From contig NZ_QMHN01000001.1 of NCBI RefSeq assembly GCF_003313385.1, positions 1,228,097-1,292,096 on the forward strand: a stretch of DNA of 64,000 nt, read 5' to 3'. Made by a program: the position numbers and the translations under genes. Source of the stretch: Pedobacter chitinilyticus. Lineage in GTDB: Bacteria; Bacteroidota; Bacteroidia; Sphingobacteriales; Sphingobacteriaceae. Below are positions 1 through 10,516 of this stretch, in pieces; the first letter of the stretch is position 1; the number at the start of each line of letters is the position of its first letter. Under the pieces are notes generated by a model that made no database searches, was not told the origin of the DNA, and saw only the letters and a program-made list of their open reading frames with translations.

Positions 1-632
1 TCTTGCGACATCCCCATCATGTCCTCCCCTTCTTTCTTGAAAACGCCCACCACGGTAACACGTCTGCCCATTAGCTTAATCTGTTTTCCTATAGGGTCGT
101 CGCTTCCAAAAAGCCCTTCGGCTATTTCAGCCCCCATAATACAAACTGGGCTTCCGGATCTGCCCTCATTTTCGGTAAAGTACCTACCTGCCTGAAACTC
201 CAAGTTCCAAGTTCTGTCATACTCCTGTGTAGCAGCATTTAACGTTGCCCCTTCTACCGAATTACTTCTATACTTAATGGTTCTACTACTCGCTGATATT
301 TCGAAGCAAACCCCTTGAGCACTTTCCATTCTTTCTTTTAGCGACAAATAATCTCTATAAGAAGGCTCTGGGCGGTTTACATATTTCCACCAAGGATAAT
401 TGTCTCCGAAAATCCAAGGCCATTTCTGCACAAATAATGTGTTCGAACCAAGCTTGTCTACACTTGCCTGTATTTTATTGCGCATAGTATCTACCCCCGT
501 AAAAACGGCGATAATGATAAAAATACCAATGGTTATTCCCAAAAGGGAAAGCGAAGTCCGCAATTTGTTCTGTCTAAGAGCGTCCCAGGCAAACCTAAAA
601 CTCTCGCCAATAAGTCTAAAAACTAGCACCAT
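1..632 (-). CDS. ABC transporter permease, MacB/FtsX family (N-terminal part; gene runs off the left edge)
   Basis: Reading the minus strand from an ATG at 632 gives an open frame to the window edge. It begins MVLVFRLIGESFRFAWDALR, followed by NKLRTSLSLLGITIGIFII, the amphipathic start and first membrane helix typical of MacB-type permeases. A periplasmic MacB_PCD-like region follows, with motifs GRYFTENEGRSGSPVCIMG and DDPIGKQIKLMGRRVTVVGV. Such proteins are the membrane half of tripartite efflux or mechanotransmission ABC transporters. About 210 residues are visible; the C-terminal FtsX helices and any ATPase partner lie outside. An in-frame TAA at 678-680 limits the start. The family call is firm; the substrate is unknown. 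Confidence 0.85.
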   Translation of the reverse strand, partial: MVLVFRLIGESFRFAWDALRQNKLRTSLSLLGITIGIFIIIAVFTGVDTMRNKIQASVDKLGSNTLFVQKWPWIFGDNYPWWKYVNRPEPSYRDYLSLKERMESAQGVCFEISASSRTIKYRSNSVEGATLNAATQEYDRTWNLEFQAGRYFTENEGRSGSPVCIMGAEIAEGLFGSDDPIGKQIKLMGRRVTVVGVFKKEGEDMMGMSQ

Positions 633-776
633 AATCGTTAGACCAAATGTAATCAAAAAGGTTACACCTATTACGACTTAAAAGTAAAAAGGCGAATACA
701 AAACTGTGGTAAACTATTTACTTCGCTTGTTTGTTAAAACATCTGACAATAGGCTGGCTTATCTACTGACATTTAA

Positions 777-808
777 TTGTAAATACAGAATATATTTTAG
801 TAAATTTG
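777..808 (+). promoter_or_regulatory. Predicted Bacteroidota-type promoter of queA
   Basis: TAAATTTG at 801-808 matches the Bacteroidota -7 element TAnnTTTG exactly. A TTG at 777-779 lies 21 nt upstream as a possible -33 element. Transcription would start about 110 nt before queA. Inferred from consensus only. Confidence 0.45.
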
Positions 809-925
809 CGCCCTAATTTACTGTATCCAAAGTATGAAATCACCTAAAATGCGCTTCCTTTTTATAAAGAGCAAAGCTTTATAGGCAAATTCCATCTGAC
901 AGATAAAAAACAATATAAATTACAC

Positions 926-1975
926 ATGAAATTATCTCAATTCAAGTTCAATCTACCCGACTCACTTCTGGCTTCTGATCCTGCCGAAGAAAGAGATGAA
1001 GCACGTTTAATGGTACTACATAAAGATACTGGTAAGATTGAGCATAAAATCTTCAAAGATGTTTTAAATTATTTTGACGATAAAGATGTAATGATTCTTA
1101 ACAACACCAAGGTTTTCCCTGCCCGTTTATACGGCAACAAGGAGAAAACTGGTGCTACCATAGAAGTATTCCTATTACGTGAACTAAACAAAGAATTACG
1201 TTTATGGGATGTTTTGGTTGATCCAGCACGTAAAATCCGTGTAGGAAACAAACTATATTTCGGGGATGATGATTTATTAGTTGCTGAAGTAGTGGATAAT
1301 ACCACTTCACGCGGTCGTACCATTCGTTTCCTATTTGATGGTACTGATGAAGAATTCAGAAGAAACGTTGAAATCTTAGGCGAAACACCACTTCCTAAAT
1401 ATATCAAGCGTAAAGCTACCGAAATGGACAAAGAGCGTTACCAAACGATTTTTGCTAAACACGAAGGTGCTGTTGCCGCTCCTACTGCTGGTTTACACTT
1501 TAGTAGAGAGTTAATGAAACGCCTTGAACTTAAAGGCATTGAGTTTGCTGAAGTAACCTTGCATGTTGGTTTAGGGACTTTCCGTCAAGTGGAGGTGGAG
1601 GATTTAACCAAGCACAAAATGGATTCTGAGCAATTCATCATCGAGCAAAAAGATGCTGATATTGTAAACAAAGGAATTGAGGATAAAAGAAGAATTTGTG
1701 CAGTTGGTACCACTTCTATGCGTGCTATCGAGTCTGCAGTTTCTGCTAATAAAACGTTGAAAGCTGCTAATGACTGGACTAGCAAGTTCATTTTCCCTCC
1801 TTATGATTTCAGCATTGCAAACTCAATGATTACCAATTTCCACACTTCTGAATCTACCTTGTTAATGATGGTAAGTGCTTTTGGTGGATATGAAAATGTA
1901 ATGAATGCATACGAAGTAGCTGTAAAAGAAAAATATCGTTTCTACAGCTATGGCGATGCGATGTTGATTATATAG
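926..1975 (+). CDS. queA: S-adenosylmethionine:tRNA ribosyltransferase-isomerase QueA
   Basis: QueA transfers and isomerises the ribosyl part of SAM onto 7-aminomethyl-7-deazaguanine in tRNA, making epoxyqueuosine at wobble position 34 (cytoplasmic). The 349-residue product has the full family length. Family motifs are visible: an early [20 protein letters not shown], then [23 protein letters not shown] around residues 180-193, and [10 protein letters not shown] near 262. The ATG at 926 gives the usual [11 protein letters not shown] start. A predicted promoter lies upstream. ispD follows after 118 nt of repeat-like sequence, so cotranscription is uncertain. Confidence 0.97.
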   Translation: MKLSQFKFNLPDSLLASDPAEERDEARLMVLHKDTGKIEHKIFKDVLNYFDDKDVMILNNTKVFPARLYGNKEKTGATIEVFLLRELNKELRLWDVLVDPARKIRVGNKLYFGDDDLLVAEVVDNTTSRGRTIRFLFDGTDEEFRRNVEILGETPLPKYIKRKATEMDKERYQTIFAKHEGAVAAPTAGLHFSRELMKRLELKGIEFAEVTLHVGLGTFRQVEVEDLTKHKMDSEQFIIEQKDADIVNKGIEDKRRICAVGTTSMRAIESAVSANKTLKAANDWTSKFIFPPYDFSIANSMITNFHTSESTLLMMVSAFGGYENVMNAYEVAVKEKYRFYSYGDAMLII

Positions 1976-2093
1976 GGCTTAGTAGTTAGTTTTTAGTAGG
2001 TAGCTAGCTTATTACATACTAAAAGCCAACAAAAACTAGTTAGTATAATAATTGTTCTAACTACTAAATACTAATACCTAAATACTAACAAAA

Positions 2094-2771
2094 ATGAAAT
2101 TCTACGCAATAATAGTAGCTGGTGGTTCAGGCAAGAGAATGCAATCTGCGATAGCCAAACAGTTTTTATTGCTTAATCATAAGCCTGTAATGATGCATAC
2201 ATTACAGGCTTTTCATCTTTCAGAGATCCAGCCTGAAATTATTTTGGTCCTCAACAAGGACGACCATCAATACTGGAAAGATTTGTGTTTAAAATACCAT
2301 TTTGATATTCCTCACACTTTGGTAGAAGGCGGAAAAGAACGTTTCCATTCTGTAAGAAACGGCCTAATGTCTATTAAAGAAGATGGTGTGGTAGCGATAC
2401 ACGATGCCGTAAGACCCGTAGTTAGCCATGGCTTGATTACTCAAACGTTTAAAGAAGCACTAGAGATTGGAAATGCTATTCCTTGTGTTAAGCCAAGTGA
2501 CTCGGTAAGGAAACTGCAAGACAACGCCAGTAAAATCATCAATAGGGATAAACTGGTATTAATCCAAACGCCACAAACTTTTGATTTAGGACAGTTAAGA
2601 ACTGCCTACCAACAACGTTTTTCTAAAAAATTCACTGATGATGCTTCGGTAGTTGAAGCTGCTGGCTTTCCAATTAACTTAGTAGAAGGAAATAGAAACA
2701 ACATAAAAATTACCTTTCCAGAGGATTTGGAGTTGGCAAGTTTTTTATTGAAGAATAATATTTCTGGATAG
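2094..2771 (+). CDS. ispD: 2-C-methyl-D-erythritol 4-phosphate cytidylyltransferase IspD
   Basis: Third enzyme of the MEP isoprenoid pathway: CTP plus MEP gives CDP-methylerythritol and diphosphate in the cytoplasm. The 225-residue length is normal. The nucleotide-binding start AGGSGKRM at residues 9-16 with the following KQF, the HDAVRP motif near 102 and DDASVVE near 183 are all present. The ATG at 2094 is followed at once by the first beta strand (FYAIIVAGG), so the start is well fixed. It converges with the esterase gene, with only 5 nt between the two stops. Confidence 0.96.
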   Translation: MKFYAIIVAGGSGKRMQSAIAKQFLLLNHKPVMMHTLQAFHLSEIQPEIILVLNKDDHQYWKDLCLKYHFDIPHTLVEGGKERFHSVRNGLMSIKEDGVVAIHDAVRPVVSHGLITQTFKEALEIGNAIPCVKPSDSVRKLQDNASKIINRDKLVLIQTPQTFDLGQLRTAYQQRFSKKFTDDASVVEAAGFPINLVEGNRNNIKITFPEDLELASFLLKNNISG

Positions 2772-2776
2772 TTCAA

Positions 2777-4036
2777 CTAATTTCCCCATTCCGATTTATC
2801 ACATGGGTACATATCTCGTATGTAAAAAATCCCGTCAAAAACCTCTGTCCAAACAGCTTCGCTGCTTCCATGCCATTTTCCCTTCATATGAAAATACGCT
2901 TTCGCCGAAGGATGTAACTTTCTGAACATTTCAAAATCTACAAACGCGTAACTAACATCGGCCGGCATCCAATTTTCGAAGCAATCTATTGCTGGAGGAT
3001 TAGCATTATATTTTTTAGGATTTGTAATCCTCCCAACCATTCCATTTTTCGAACTAAATCCCAACAGATAAGTTTCTTTTGAAGCCAAGCTGTCTTTCGT
3101 GAAAAAATGTCCCATATTGTTCCAGCCTTCACTAGCTACTGTATTTTCTATTAGATGTGGATTTTTCAATATATGTGCACTATGTGCCCAAACAATAATC
3201 TTTTTATTTGGATACTTTTGATAAGCAAGCCATTTCAAATTTTCCGCCATTTGCTTATCCCTTATTTCTATAGAGTTCTTCTCTTTTTTTAGAAATGCCG
3301 CACCACCTCTAAAATCTTCACGAATGTTCCTTAAAAGCAGGTACCTATAGCTATCCCTAAACTCCTCAGGAGCGTTCTCAATTACTGTATTTATCTGATT
3401 AATAAATACATTATACTTCAATGTGTCTTTACTTATTTTTGAAGAATCTAAAAAACTAAGAAACGTATTATATTTCTTCGACTTAATAAGCCGCACTTGC
3501 CACTTGTTCAATATTGAATCAACAAATTTCTTCAAATTTTGGTTACTATAATCGCCGTGCAACTGACTATCAAATCCTGCTATATCAATGGGAGATCTCG
3601 TTTTGTAAGTTTTTGAAATATAGTTGTAGAATAAATCGTCACACTGAGCACAGTTCGTCCAAACTGAGAAAATGTTTTTCTTCAAAAAATCTTCTATCTT
3701 ATCTTTTTTCTTTTCTACTGCATCCCAACCTGCTGTCAGTGCATAAAAATCGCTTTCGAAAGCTAAAACATCAAAACCTTTTTTCTCGTGCAGGTATTTG
3801 ATTAACCGTGTTTTCGCTAAAAATGTAGGCGCATCTCCATGATCTTGCTCGCCCAACATTACAATTCTAGCGTTGCCAATTGCATTACCAATCACTTCTA
3901 AATCTGAGAAATCTAATGAATCTGGACTAATTGCTTTTACAGCTTTCAGGTTATTCTGAACGTATTTTTTAATATTATTTTGAGCAAACAATTGGACGCC
4001 AAACAACACAAAAGTTAAGAGTATTAATTTTTTCAT
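2777..4036 (-). CDS. Secreted erythromycin esterase-like protein
   Basis: The protein starts with a signal peptide (MKKLILLTFVLFGVQLFAQ) and then shows erythromycin-esterase superfamily motifs: GEQDHGDAPTF near residue 62, FES near 95, IAGFDSQLHGDY near 150 and WAHSAHI near 283. The acidic and histidine residues correspond to the EreA/EreB active site. EreA-type enzymes hydrolyse the macrolide lactone, but many Bacteroidota homologues have no proven macrolide activity, so resistance should not be assumed. Length 419 is typical. It is a single gene, convergent with ispD. Confidence 0.85.
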   Translation of the reverse strand: MKKLILLTFVLFGVQLFAQNNIKKYVQNNLKAVKAISPDSLDFSDLEVIGNAIGNARIVMLGEQDHGDAPTFLAKTRLIKYLHEKKGFDVLAFESDFYALTAGWDAVEKKKDKIEDFLKKNIFSVWTNCAQCDDLFYNYISKTYKTRSPIDIAGFDSQLHGDYSNQNLKKFVDSILNKWQVRLIKSKKYNTFLSFLDSSKISKDTLKYNVFINQINTVIENAPEEFRDSYRYLLLRNIREDFRGGAAFLKKEKNSIEIRDKQMAENLKWLAYQKYPNKKIIVWAHSAHILKNPHLIENTVASEGWNNMGHFFTKDSLASKETYLLGFSSKNGMVGRITNPKKYNANPPAIDCFENWMPADVSYAFVDFEMFRKLHPSAKAYFHMKGKWHGSSEAVWTEVFDGIFYIRDMYPCDKSEWGN

Positions 4037-4139
4037 AGCATTTATTTATAATATTAAAGCTAAAAAACTAAATACTTACCCGTTAAAACTTTAACAGAAT
4101 TTAACTACAAATATCGATTTAAGCTTTTATCGCATTACG

Positions 4140-4160
4140 ATTGCCAATCGAGTTGGCAAT
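4140..4160. repeat. Short palindrome of the CGTCATTGC-type intergenic repeat
   Basis: ATTGCCAA (4140-4147) and TTGGCAAT (4153-4160) form perfect 8-bp arms around TCGAG and are followed by GACG. The same theme (ATTGC, GCAATGACG) recurs at 42252-42292. It lies between the esterase gene and the gltD terminator. Confidence 0.6.
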
Positions 4161-4175
4161 GACGGGTTTGTCTAC

Positions 4176-4207
4176 AAAAAAAGGCCCAAACGAAATTCGT
4201 CTGGACC
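4176..4207 (-). terminator. Rho-independent terminator of gltBD
   Basis: On the minus strand a GC-rich hairpin (GGTCCAGACGAA, short loop, TTCGTTTGGGCC) is followed by seven T. It ends 29 nt after the gltD stop and closes the gltBD transcript. Confidence 0.8.
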
Positions 4208-4235
4208 TTGGTTGTAAAAGTATAAAAGCAAATTC

Positions 4236-5705
4236 TTATGCGTAAGCTACCGCATCTTTTGATGGCAGTTTACTAAAGCCCATTAGGTATTCATCTACTT
4301 TGCGAGCGGTTTCACGCCCTTCTGAAATTGCCCAAACCACTAATGATTGACCTCTGCGCATATCGCCAGCAGCAAAAATCTTAGGAATATTGGTTTGATA
4401 GTTTCCTTCCAGCGCCTTAACGTTGCCTCTTTCATCCAATTCAACGCCCAATTTTTCAATCAAGCCTTCTTTTTGAGGATGCAAGAAACCCATCGCCAAT
4501 AGTACCAGCTCACAAGGATATTCTTTTTCGGTACCAGGAACTTCTTTAAACCCAAGAGGTCTTCCAGTGTTTAAATCGATATCCCATTCCACATCAACCA
4601 CTTTTAGGGCTTTTAAATTTCCTTGTTCATCTTTAATGAACTCTTTAGTATTTACCGACCAAGCTCTTTGCGCACCTTCTTCATGTGAAGTAGTGATTTT
4701 TAAAAGCATTGGATAGCTTGGCCAAGGCATATGTTCCGAGCGCAATTGTGGCGGCATCGGCATGATCTCAAATTGAGTTACTGACTTTGCTCCGTGACGA
4801 TTAGAAGTTCCGATACAATCTGAACCAGTATCACCACCGCCAATTACAATGACGTCTTTACCAGTTGCCAAAATCTCTTCAGCTTCAACCTTACGACCAC
4901 CTACACGCTTATTTTGTTGTTTTAAGAAATCCATGGCGAAATGAACTCCTTTAGCCTCTCTTCCTGGTAATTTCAAATCACGTGGAATAGTTGAACCGCC
5001 TGCCAAAACAATGGCCTGATATTCGCGTAACAAGGTACTTATTTCTACATTTTCACCAACGTTAGCATTATATTGAAACGTAATGCCTTCTTCTTCCATT
5101 AGCTTAATCCTTCGTTCCACTACATCCTTTTGCAGTTTAAAATCAGGAATACCATAACGCAATAAACCTCCAGCAACATCGTCACGCTCAAAAACTACTA
5201 CTTCGTGACCAGCTTTGTTCAATTGCGCTGCAGCAGCTAGTCCAGCGGGACCAGAACCCACTACGGCCACTCTTTTACCTGTTCTAATTAAAGGTTCGTT
5301 TGCTTTGATATAGCCTTTTTCAAAAGCAATTTCAATGATATGCTTTTCAATTTCCTCAATAGATACTGGCGACTTGTTGATACCTAACACGCAAGCACTT
5401 TCACAAGGTGCAGGACAAATTCTACCCGTAAACTCTGGGAAGTTATTGGTACTTAACAAAATTTCAGCGGCTTGTAACCATTTACCCTGATAAACGGCAT
5501 CGTTAAACTCTGGAATTACATTTCCCAACGGACAACCCGATTGGCAAAATGGTACGCCACAATCCATACAACGTCCCGATTGTTTGTTCAACTCGTCAGA
5601 TGGCAATAGCGACACAAACTCATTATAATGCTTTAAACGCTCTTGCGGTGCTTGTTTTGAAGGCGAAACTCTTTCGTATTCAAAAAATCCTGTCACTTTT
5701 CCCAT
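4236..5705 (-). CDS. gltD: Glutamate synthase (NADPH) small subunit GltD
   Basis: FAD/NADPH-dependent beta subunit of glutamate synthase; it passes electrons from NAD(P)H to GltB. The 489-residue protein has the N-terminal 4Fe-4S cysteine clusters (CMDCGVPFCQSGCP near residue 45, then CPAPCESACVLG near 97). Next come the FAD fold VAVVGSGPAGLAAAAQL near 147 and the NADPH fold VIVIGGGDTGSDCIG near 287. FAAGDMRRGQSLVV near the end is the second FAD contact. Its start codon lies 1 nt after the gltB stop, so the two are cotranscribed, and a terminator follows. Confidence 0.97.
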   Translation of the reverse strand: MGKVTGFFEYERVSPSKQAPQERLKHYNEFVSLLPSDELNKQSGRCMDCGVPFCQSGCPLGNVIPEFNDAVYQGKWLQAAEILLSTNNFPEFTGRICPAPCESACVLGINKSPVSIEEIEKHIIEIAFEKGYIKANEPLIRTGKRVAVVGSGPAGLAAAAQLNKAGHEVVVFERDDVAGGLLRYGIPDFKLQKDVVERRIKLMEEEGITFQYNANVGENVEISTLLREYQAIVLAGGSTIPRDLKLPGREAKGVHFAMDFLKQQNKRVGGRKVEAEEILATGKDVIVIGGGDTGSDCIGTSNRHGAKSVTQFEIMPMPPQLRSEHMPWPSYPMLLKITTSHEEGAQRAWSVNTKEFIKDEQGNLKALKVVDVEWDIDLNTGRPLGFKEVPGTEKEYPCELVLLAMGFLHPQKEGLIEKLGVELDERGNVKALEGNYQTNIPKIFAAGDMRRGQSLVVWAISEGRETARKVDEYLMGFSKLPSKDAVAYA

Positions 5706-5706
5706 C

Positions 5707-8700
5707 TTACTTAATTTTTACTTGTGTACGTTGTAATAAAACTGCTTTGTATTCTTTAGGGAAAACTTTCACAAAATGTTGCGATTGATTTTCCCAGTCG
5801 CTCAAGATAAACTCTGCTACTTTACTATTGGTTAACCTTACATGATTCTTCAGTAGCGTAAGTATCCTTGTCTCATCCTCTGGTTGTAGCGGATCAAGGT
5901 CAACCATCTCTGGATTGCACTTGTTGGCAAAAGTTTTGCTGGTATCGTAAATCCAAGCCATACCGCCACTCATTCCAGCGGCAAAATTGCTTCCAGTATC
6001 ACCCAAAACAAGCACTTCACCTCCTGTCATGTATTCACACCCGTGATCACCTATTCCTTCTACTACCGCGGTAGCTCCCGAGTTACGTACTGCGAAACGC
6101 TCACCAGCTTTACCGCGAACATATAGCTCACCAGAAGTGGCGCCATAAAGTGCTACGTTTCCGATAATGATATTTTGTTCGGGCACATAGTTGATGTTGG
6201 CAAATGGATAAACCACCAATTTAGCACCTGATAAACCTTTACCTACATAGTCATTACCTTCACCTTCTAAAGTAAGGGTTAACCCTTTGGTAGAGAAAGC
6301 TCCGAAGCTTTGTCCAGCAGAACCGAAGCATTTGAAGTTAACCGTGTCTGGCGCCAAACCTGCGCTCTTGTGCACTTTTGAAATCTCGTTAGATAACATT
6401 GTTCCAATAGAGCGATCGGTATTTTTCACATCAAAGCTGGCAAATACAGGCTCATTGTTTAAAATGGCTGGCTGTGCCGCTGCAATTAACTGATGGTCTA
6501 ACACTTTATCTAAGCCATGGTCTTGGCTCTCGGTATTATATAAAGGTTGACCGTTTGCAGGTTCTTTATATAAAATTGGAGAAAGGTCTACATATTTCAG
6601 TTTCCAATCTGCATCAGCTACTTCTCTAGGCTTTAACAAATCAGATTGACCAACCATTTCATTTACGGTTCTGAAACCAAGCTCTGCCATCAACTCACGT
6701 ACTTCCTGTGCTAGGAAATAGAATAAATTCACTACGTGATCGGCCTCACCTGTAAATAGCTTTCTTAAATTAGGATCTTGCGTAGCCACACCCACTGGAC
6801 AAGTGTTCAAATGGCATTTACGCATCATGATACAGCCCGAGGTTACCAAAGCAGCAGTAGCAACGCCCCACTCCTCTGCACCCAATAAAGTGGCAATTAC
6901 AATATCCCTGCCTGTTTTCAACTGGCCGTCCGTTTGTAGCACTACCCTGCTTCTTAAGCGGTTTTTCACCAAAGTTTGATGTGCTTCGGCCAAACCAAGT
7001 TCCCAAGGTAAACCTGCATGCTGTATAGAAGTTAGCGGTGAAGCTCCAGTACCACCATCATAACCAGAAACCAAAATCACGTCAGCATGCGCTTTGGCAA
7101 CTCCTGCTGCAATGGTTCCTACCCCTGCTTTAGACACTAACTTCACGTTAATTCTGGCTGCTCTGTTTGCATTTTTCAAATCGTAAATCAACTGCGCCAA
7201 ATCTTCAATCGAATAGATATCATGGTGCGGAGGCGGCGAAATTAACCCAACTCCTGGTGTAGAGTGACGAACTTTTGCAATCCAATCATCCACTTTGTGA
7301 CCAGGTAATTGACCACCTTCTCCAGGTTTTGCCCCTTGAGCCATCTTAATTTGCAACTCATCGGCGTTGGTTAAGTAATAACTGGTTACACCAAAACGAG
7401 CCGAAGCAATTTGTTTAATGGCTGAGCGCATCGAATCGCCGTTGGCCATGGTTTGGTAACGGATTTCATCTTCACCACCCTCGCCCGTGTTACTTTTTCC
7501 GCCAATTCTATTCATTGCGATAGCCAAAGTAGAGTGCGCTTCGTGGGAAATAGACCCGAAAGACATTGCCCCAGTGGCAAATCTCTTAAAGATATTCTCA
7601 ATCGGTTCTACTTCATCAATGCTAATAGATGGACGAGTGTAATTAAAATCAAACAAACCCCTAATGGTGTAAGCCTGTGTAGTTTGTTCATTAACTAGTT
7701 TCGAATATTTCTTAAAAGTGGTAAAATCATTCCTACGGGTTGCATTTTGCAATAAATGGATGGTTTCTGGATTAAACAAGTGCTTTTCGCCTCGTCTTCT
7801 CCATTTATAAGTACCACCAGCGGTTAGGATATTTTCTACCTGTGTATGTTTTCCGAAAATACGGTTGTGTTTGATCAATGCTTCTTGTGCAATTTCATCT
7901 AAACCTAAACCACCAATACGAGAAACAGCTCCAGTAAAGTGCGTATTTACCACTTGTTGGTTGATCCCCAAAATTTCGAAAATCTGTGCACCGTGATAAG
8001 ATTGCAAGGTCGAAATTCCCATTTTAGAGAAAATCTTCAACAAGCCGTCTTTTACGGATTTGATATAGTTATAATTTAACTGATCTTGTGTTAAACCACT
8101 TTCTTTTTGGAAAGTATTGATCGTTTCTAAAGCTAAATAAGGGTTTACCGCTGTAGCACCAAAACCAATCAAAGTAGCAAAATGATGCACTTCCCAAACA
8201 TCTCCAGCCTCCACTACAATACCTACGGCACCTCTGTACCCTTTTCTAATCAGGTGGTGGTGAACTGCAGAAACTGCTAATAAAGAAGGAATTGCTGCGT
8301 GGGTTGAGTCCAATGCTCTATCGCTCAAAATAATCACTTGGAAACCATCTTCTACAGCATCCACTGCATAACGGCACAAACGATCTAAAGCTTTTTGCAA
8401 CGATCCAGCTTTACCATCTGCCCTAAAATACATTTGTAGGGTTTTAGATTGGAACAAACCGGTGTCAATACTTCTTAATTTTTCTAGCTCTTGGTTAGTT
8501 AATATTGGATGTTTAATTCCTACACAGTGGCACTGCATTTGATTTTCTTCCAGCAAATTACCGTTATTGCCCATAAATCCCGCCAAGCTCATCACTACCC
8601 GCTCACGGATAGGGTCAATTGGCGGGTTGGTTACCTGTGCAAACAACTGCTTGAAATAGGAAGACAAGTGTTGAGGTTGCTTAGAAAGAACAGCCAAAGG

Positions 8701-10215
8701 GGTATCTGTACCCATTGAACCAATCGCTTCCTTACCATCTATCGCCATTGGTTTCAGCAATAAATCAATGTCTTCTCTTGTATATCCAAATACCTGTTGG
8801 TAATTAAAAATCGATTCTTCTGATAAATTGGTAAACATTACCCTTGGTTCTGGCAGTTCTTCCAACTTAATTTGATATTGGTTAATCCAGTCGGCATAAG
8901 GGCGACGGCCACAAACTTGTTGTTTGATTTCATCGTCGCTAATGATACGTCCCTGCTCCATGTCCACTACAAACATTTTGCCTGGGGTAAGCCTACCTTT
9001 TTCAATCACCGTGCTCTGGTCAATCTCAACCGCTCCCGATTCAGATGCCATGATCACACGATCATCACTGGTCAATACGTAACGAGACGGACGTAACCCG
9101 TTTCTATCCAAAGTAGCACCAATTAAGCTACCATCCGTAAACGCAATAGCTGCTGGGCCATCCCAAGGCTCCATTAACGAAGCGTGGAATTGATAGAAAG
9201 CGCTTTTGATCGGATCCATATCCTTGTTTCCGTCCCAAGCCTCTGGAATCAACATCATCAACACATGCGGTAACGAACGACCTGCATGCAACAATAGTTC
9301 TACTACATTATCTAAACATCCCGAATCTGACTGTGTTTCGTCAATCACTGGCAAAATCATGTTCAACTCCTCCGGAGTAAAATATGGTGATGCAAATGAT
9401 TTCACACTTGACCTAAACCAGTTCAAATTACCTTGTAACGTATTGATTTCACCATTGTGGGCAATATGCCTAAATGGTTGGGCCAAACGCCAAGACGGGA
9501 AAGTATTGGTTGCAAAACGAGAATGCACCAAACCAAACGCAGATACCATGCGCTTATCGCTAAGCTCGGCAAAGTACGTACGCACTTGTAAAGAGGTAAG
9601 CTGTCCTTTGTACACAATGGTTCGCGATGAAAAAGACGCTATGTAAAAATCCTGCTTACTATCCTTTACAGAATTGTAAATGGTTTTGGTGATGTAAGTT
9701 TTAAGCACAAATAACTTACGTTCAAAATCAGCACCAGCAGGCACGTTATATGGGCGAGATACGTAAACCTGTTCAATTTCAGGTTCTACCGAAAGGGCCA
9801 TTTGGCCAATATCCGTCGTATCTACCTGTACTTTTCTAAATCCAAGTACTTCGAAGCCCAACTTCTCTGCGGTACGGTAAATAATTTCTCGACACTCTTC
9901 TCTGGCCCTAATTTCCTTGGGCATAAAGAGCATACCTACACCGTAGTCGCCATATTGCGGCAAACTAAATCCGGTACGTAAGCATTCGTCAAATAGGAAT
10001 TCGTGGGGAACCTGTATCATGATACCAGCACCATCTCCGGTATTAGGTTCAGCACCACATGCGCCTCGGTGATCCAAATTCTCCAAAATGGTAAGCGCAT
10101 CTGAAATGTTCTGATGTGATTTTCTCCCTTTCACATGGGCAACAAAACCTATACCGCAAGCGTCATGCTCAAAACTGTCACGGTACAAACCCTGTTGTTC
10201 ATTTAAATTTTCCAT
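5707..10215 (-). CDS. gltB: Glutamate synthase large subunit GltB
   Basis: Converts glutamine and 2-oxoglutarate to two glutamates. At 1502 residues it has the full bacterial size. Order seen: N-terminal class-II glutamine amidotransferase whose catalytic Cys is in HDACGIGFVAH (residues 18-28; the preceding residues should be removed), the central domain, the FMN-binding synthase domain (GEGGEDEIRY, KPGEGGQLPG, LVSGYDGGTGASPLTS), the 3Fe-4S motif CIMMRKCHLNTCPVG near residue 1130, and the C-terminal GXGXG beta-helix (GATSGELYVRGKAGERF). It precedes gltD. CAAAAATA at 10319-10326 could be its -7 element in reverse. Confidence 0.98.
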   Translation of the reverse strand: MENLNEQQGLYRDSFEHDACGIGFVAHVKGRKSHQNISDALTILENLDHRGACGAEPNTGDGAGIMIQVPHEFLFDECLRTGFSLPQYGDYGVGMLFMPKEIRAREECREIIYRTAEKLGFEVLGFRKVQVDTTDIGQMALSVEPEIEQVYVSRPYNVPAGADFERKLFVLKTYITKTIYNSVKDSKQDFYIASFSSRTIVYKGQLTSLQVRTYFAELSDKRMVSAFGLVHSRFATNTFPSWRLAQPFRHIAHNGEINTLQGNLNWFRSSVKSFASPYFTPEELNMILPVIDETQSDSGCLDNVVELLLHAGRSLPHVLMMLIPEAWDGNKDMDPIKSAFYQFHASLMEPWDGPAAIAFTDGSLIGATLDRNGLRPSRYVLTSDDRVIMASESGAVEIDQSTVIEKGRLTPGKMFVVDMEQGRIISDDEIKQQVCGRRPYADWINQYQIKLEELPEPRVMFTNLSEESIFNYQQVFGYTREDIDLLLKPMAIDGKEAIGSMGTDTPLAVLSKQPQHLSSYFKQLFAQVTNPPIDPIRERVVMSLAGFMGNNGNLLEENQMQCHCVGIKHPILTNQELEKLRSIDTGLFQSKTLQMYFRADGKAGSLQKALDRLCRYAVDAVEDGFQVIILSDRALDSTHAAIPSLLAVSAVHHHLIRKGYRGAVGIVVEAGDVWEVHHFATLIGFGATAVNPYLALETINTFQKESGLTQDQLNYNYIKSVKDGLLKIFSKMGISTLQSYHGAQIFEILGINQQVVNTHFTGAVSRIGGLGLDEIAQEALIKHNRIFGKHTQVENILTAGGTYKWRRRGEKHLFNPETIHLLQNATRRNDFTTFKKYSKLVNEQTTQAYTIRGLFDFNYTRPSISIDEVEPIENIFKRFATGAMSFGSISHEAHSTLAIAMNRIGGKSNTGEGGEDEIRYQTMANGDSMRSAIKQIASARFGVTSYYLTNADELQIKMAQGAKPGEGGQLPGHKVDDWIAKVRHSTPGVGLISPPPHHDIYSIEDLAQLIYDLKNANRAARINVKLVSKAGVGTIAAGVAKAHADVILVSGYDGGTGASPLTSIQHAGLPWELGLAEAHQTLVKNRLRSRVVLQTDGQLKTGRDIVIATLLGAEEWGVATAALVTSGCIMMRKCHLNTCPVGVATQDPNLRKLFTGEADHVVNLFYFLAQEVRELMAELGFRTVNEMVGQSDLLKPREVADADWKLKYVDLSPILYKEPANGQPLYNTESQDHGLDKVLDHQLIAAAQPAILNNEPVFASFDVKNTDRSIGTMLSNEISKVHKSAGLAPDTVNFKCFGSAGQSFGAFSTKGLTLTLEGEGNDYVGKGLSGAKLVVYPFANINYVPEQNIIIGNVALYGATSGELYVRGKAGERFAVRNSGATAVVEGIGDHGCEYMTGGEVLVLGDTGSNFAAGMSGGMAWIYDTSKTFANKCNPEMVDLDPLQPEDETRILTLLKNHVRLTNSKVAEFILSDWENQSQHFVKVFPKEYKAVLLQRTQVKIK

Positions 10216-10516
10216 TTATTAGTTGGTTGTAGTTAGTGTGTAGTGAACACTAAGATAAGAAAAATTTCAAACAAATTATGTATTTGATAAAAAAATTATC
10301 AAAAAACAATATTATAGACAAAAATACGCTTACATATTATCAATATATCAAAAGATAACGATACCAATTGAAATTTTATCAAAGCAAATCAAAACATAAC
10401 ACTGCATTTAAATGATCTAAAGCAACATTCTACAAAAACTAGCCAAAATCGTACAATACACAACTTCCTGGCAATTAACAACTTAAAAAACATTAAAAAT
10501 TAAATGATTTTTAATT
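10216..10516. other. AT-rich intergenic region between gltB and ffs
   Basis: No credible gene. On the minus strand TATTTTTG at 10319-10326 matches TAnnTTTG and could start gltBD about 100 nt upstream of its ATG. Otherwise the stretch is A/T-rich without clear structure. Confidence 0.4.

Noticed and set aside
926..926. PreQ1 riboswitch before queA
   Set aside because: The 110-nt leader shows no convincing preQ1-type hairpin and A-rich tail.
2777..4036. Calling this a macrolide resistance gene
   Set aside because: The superfamily is clear, but many secreted Bacteroidota members have no shown macrolide activity.
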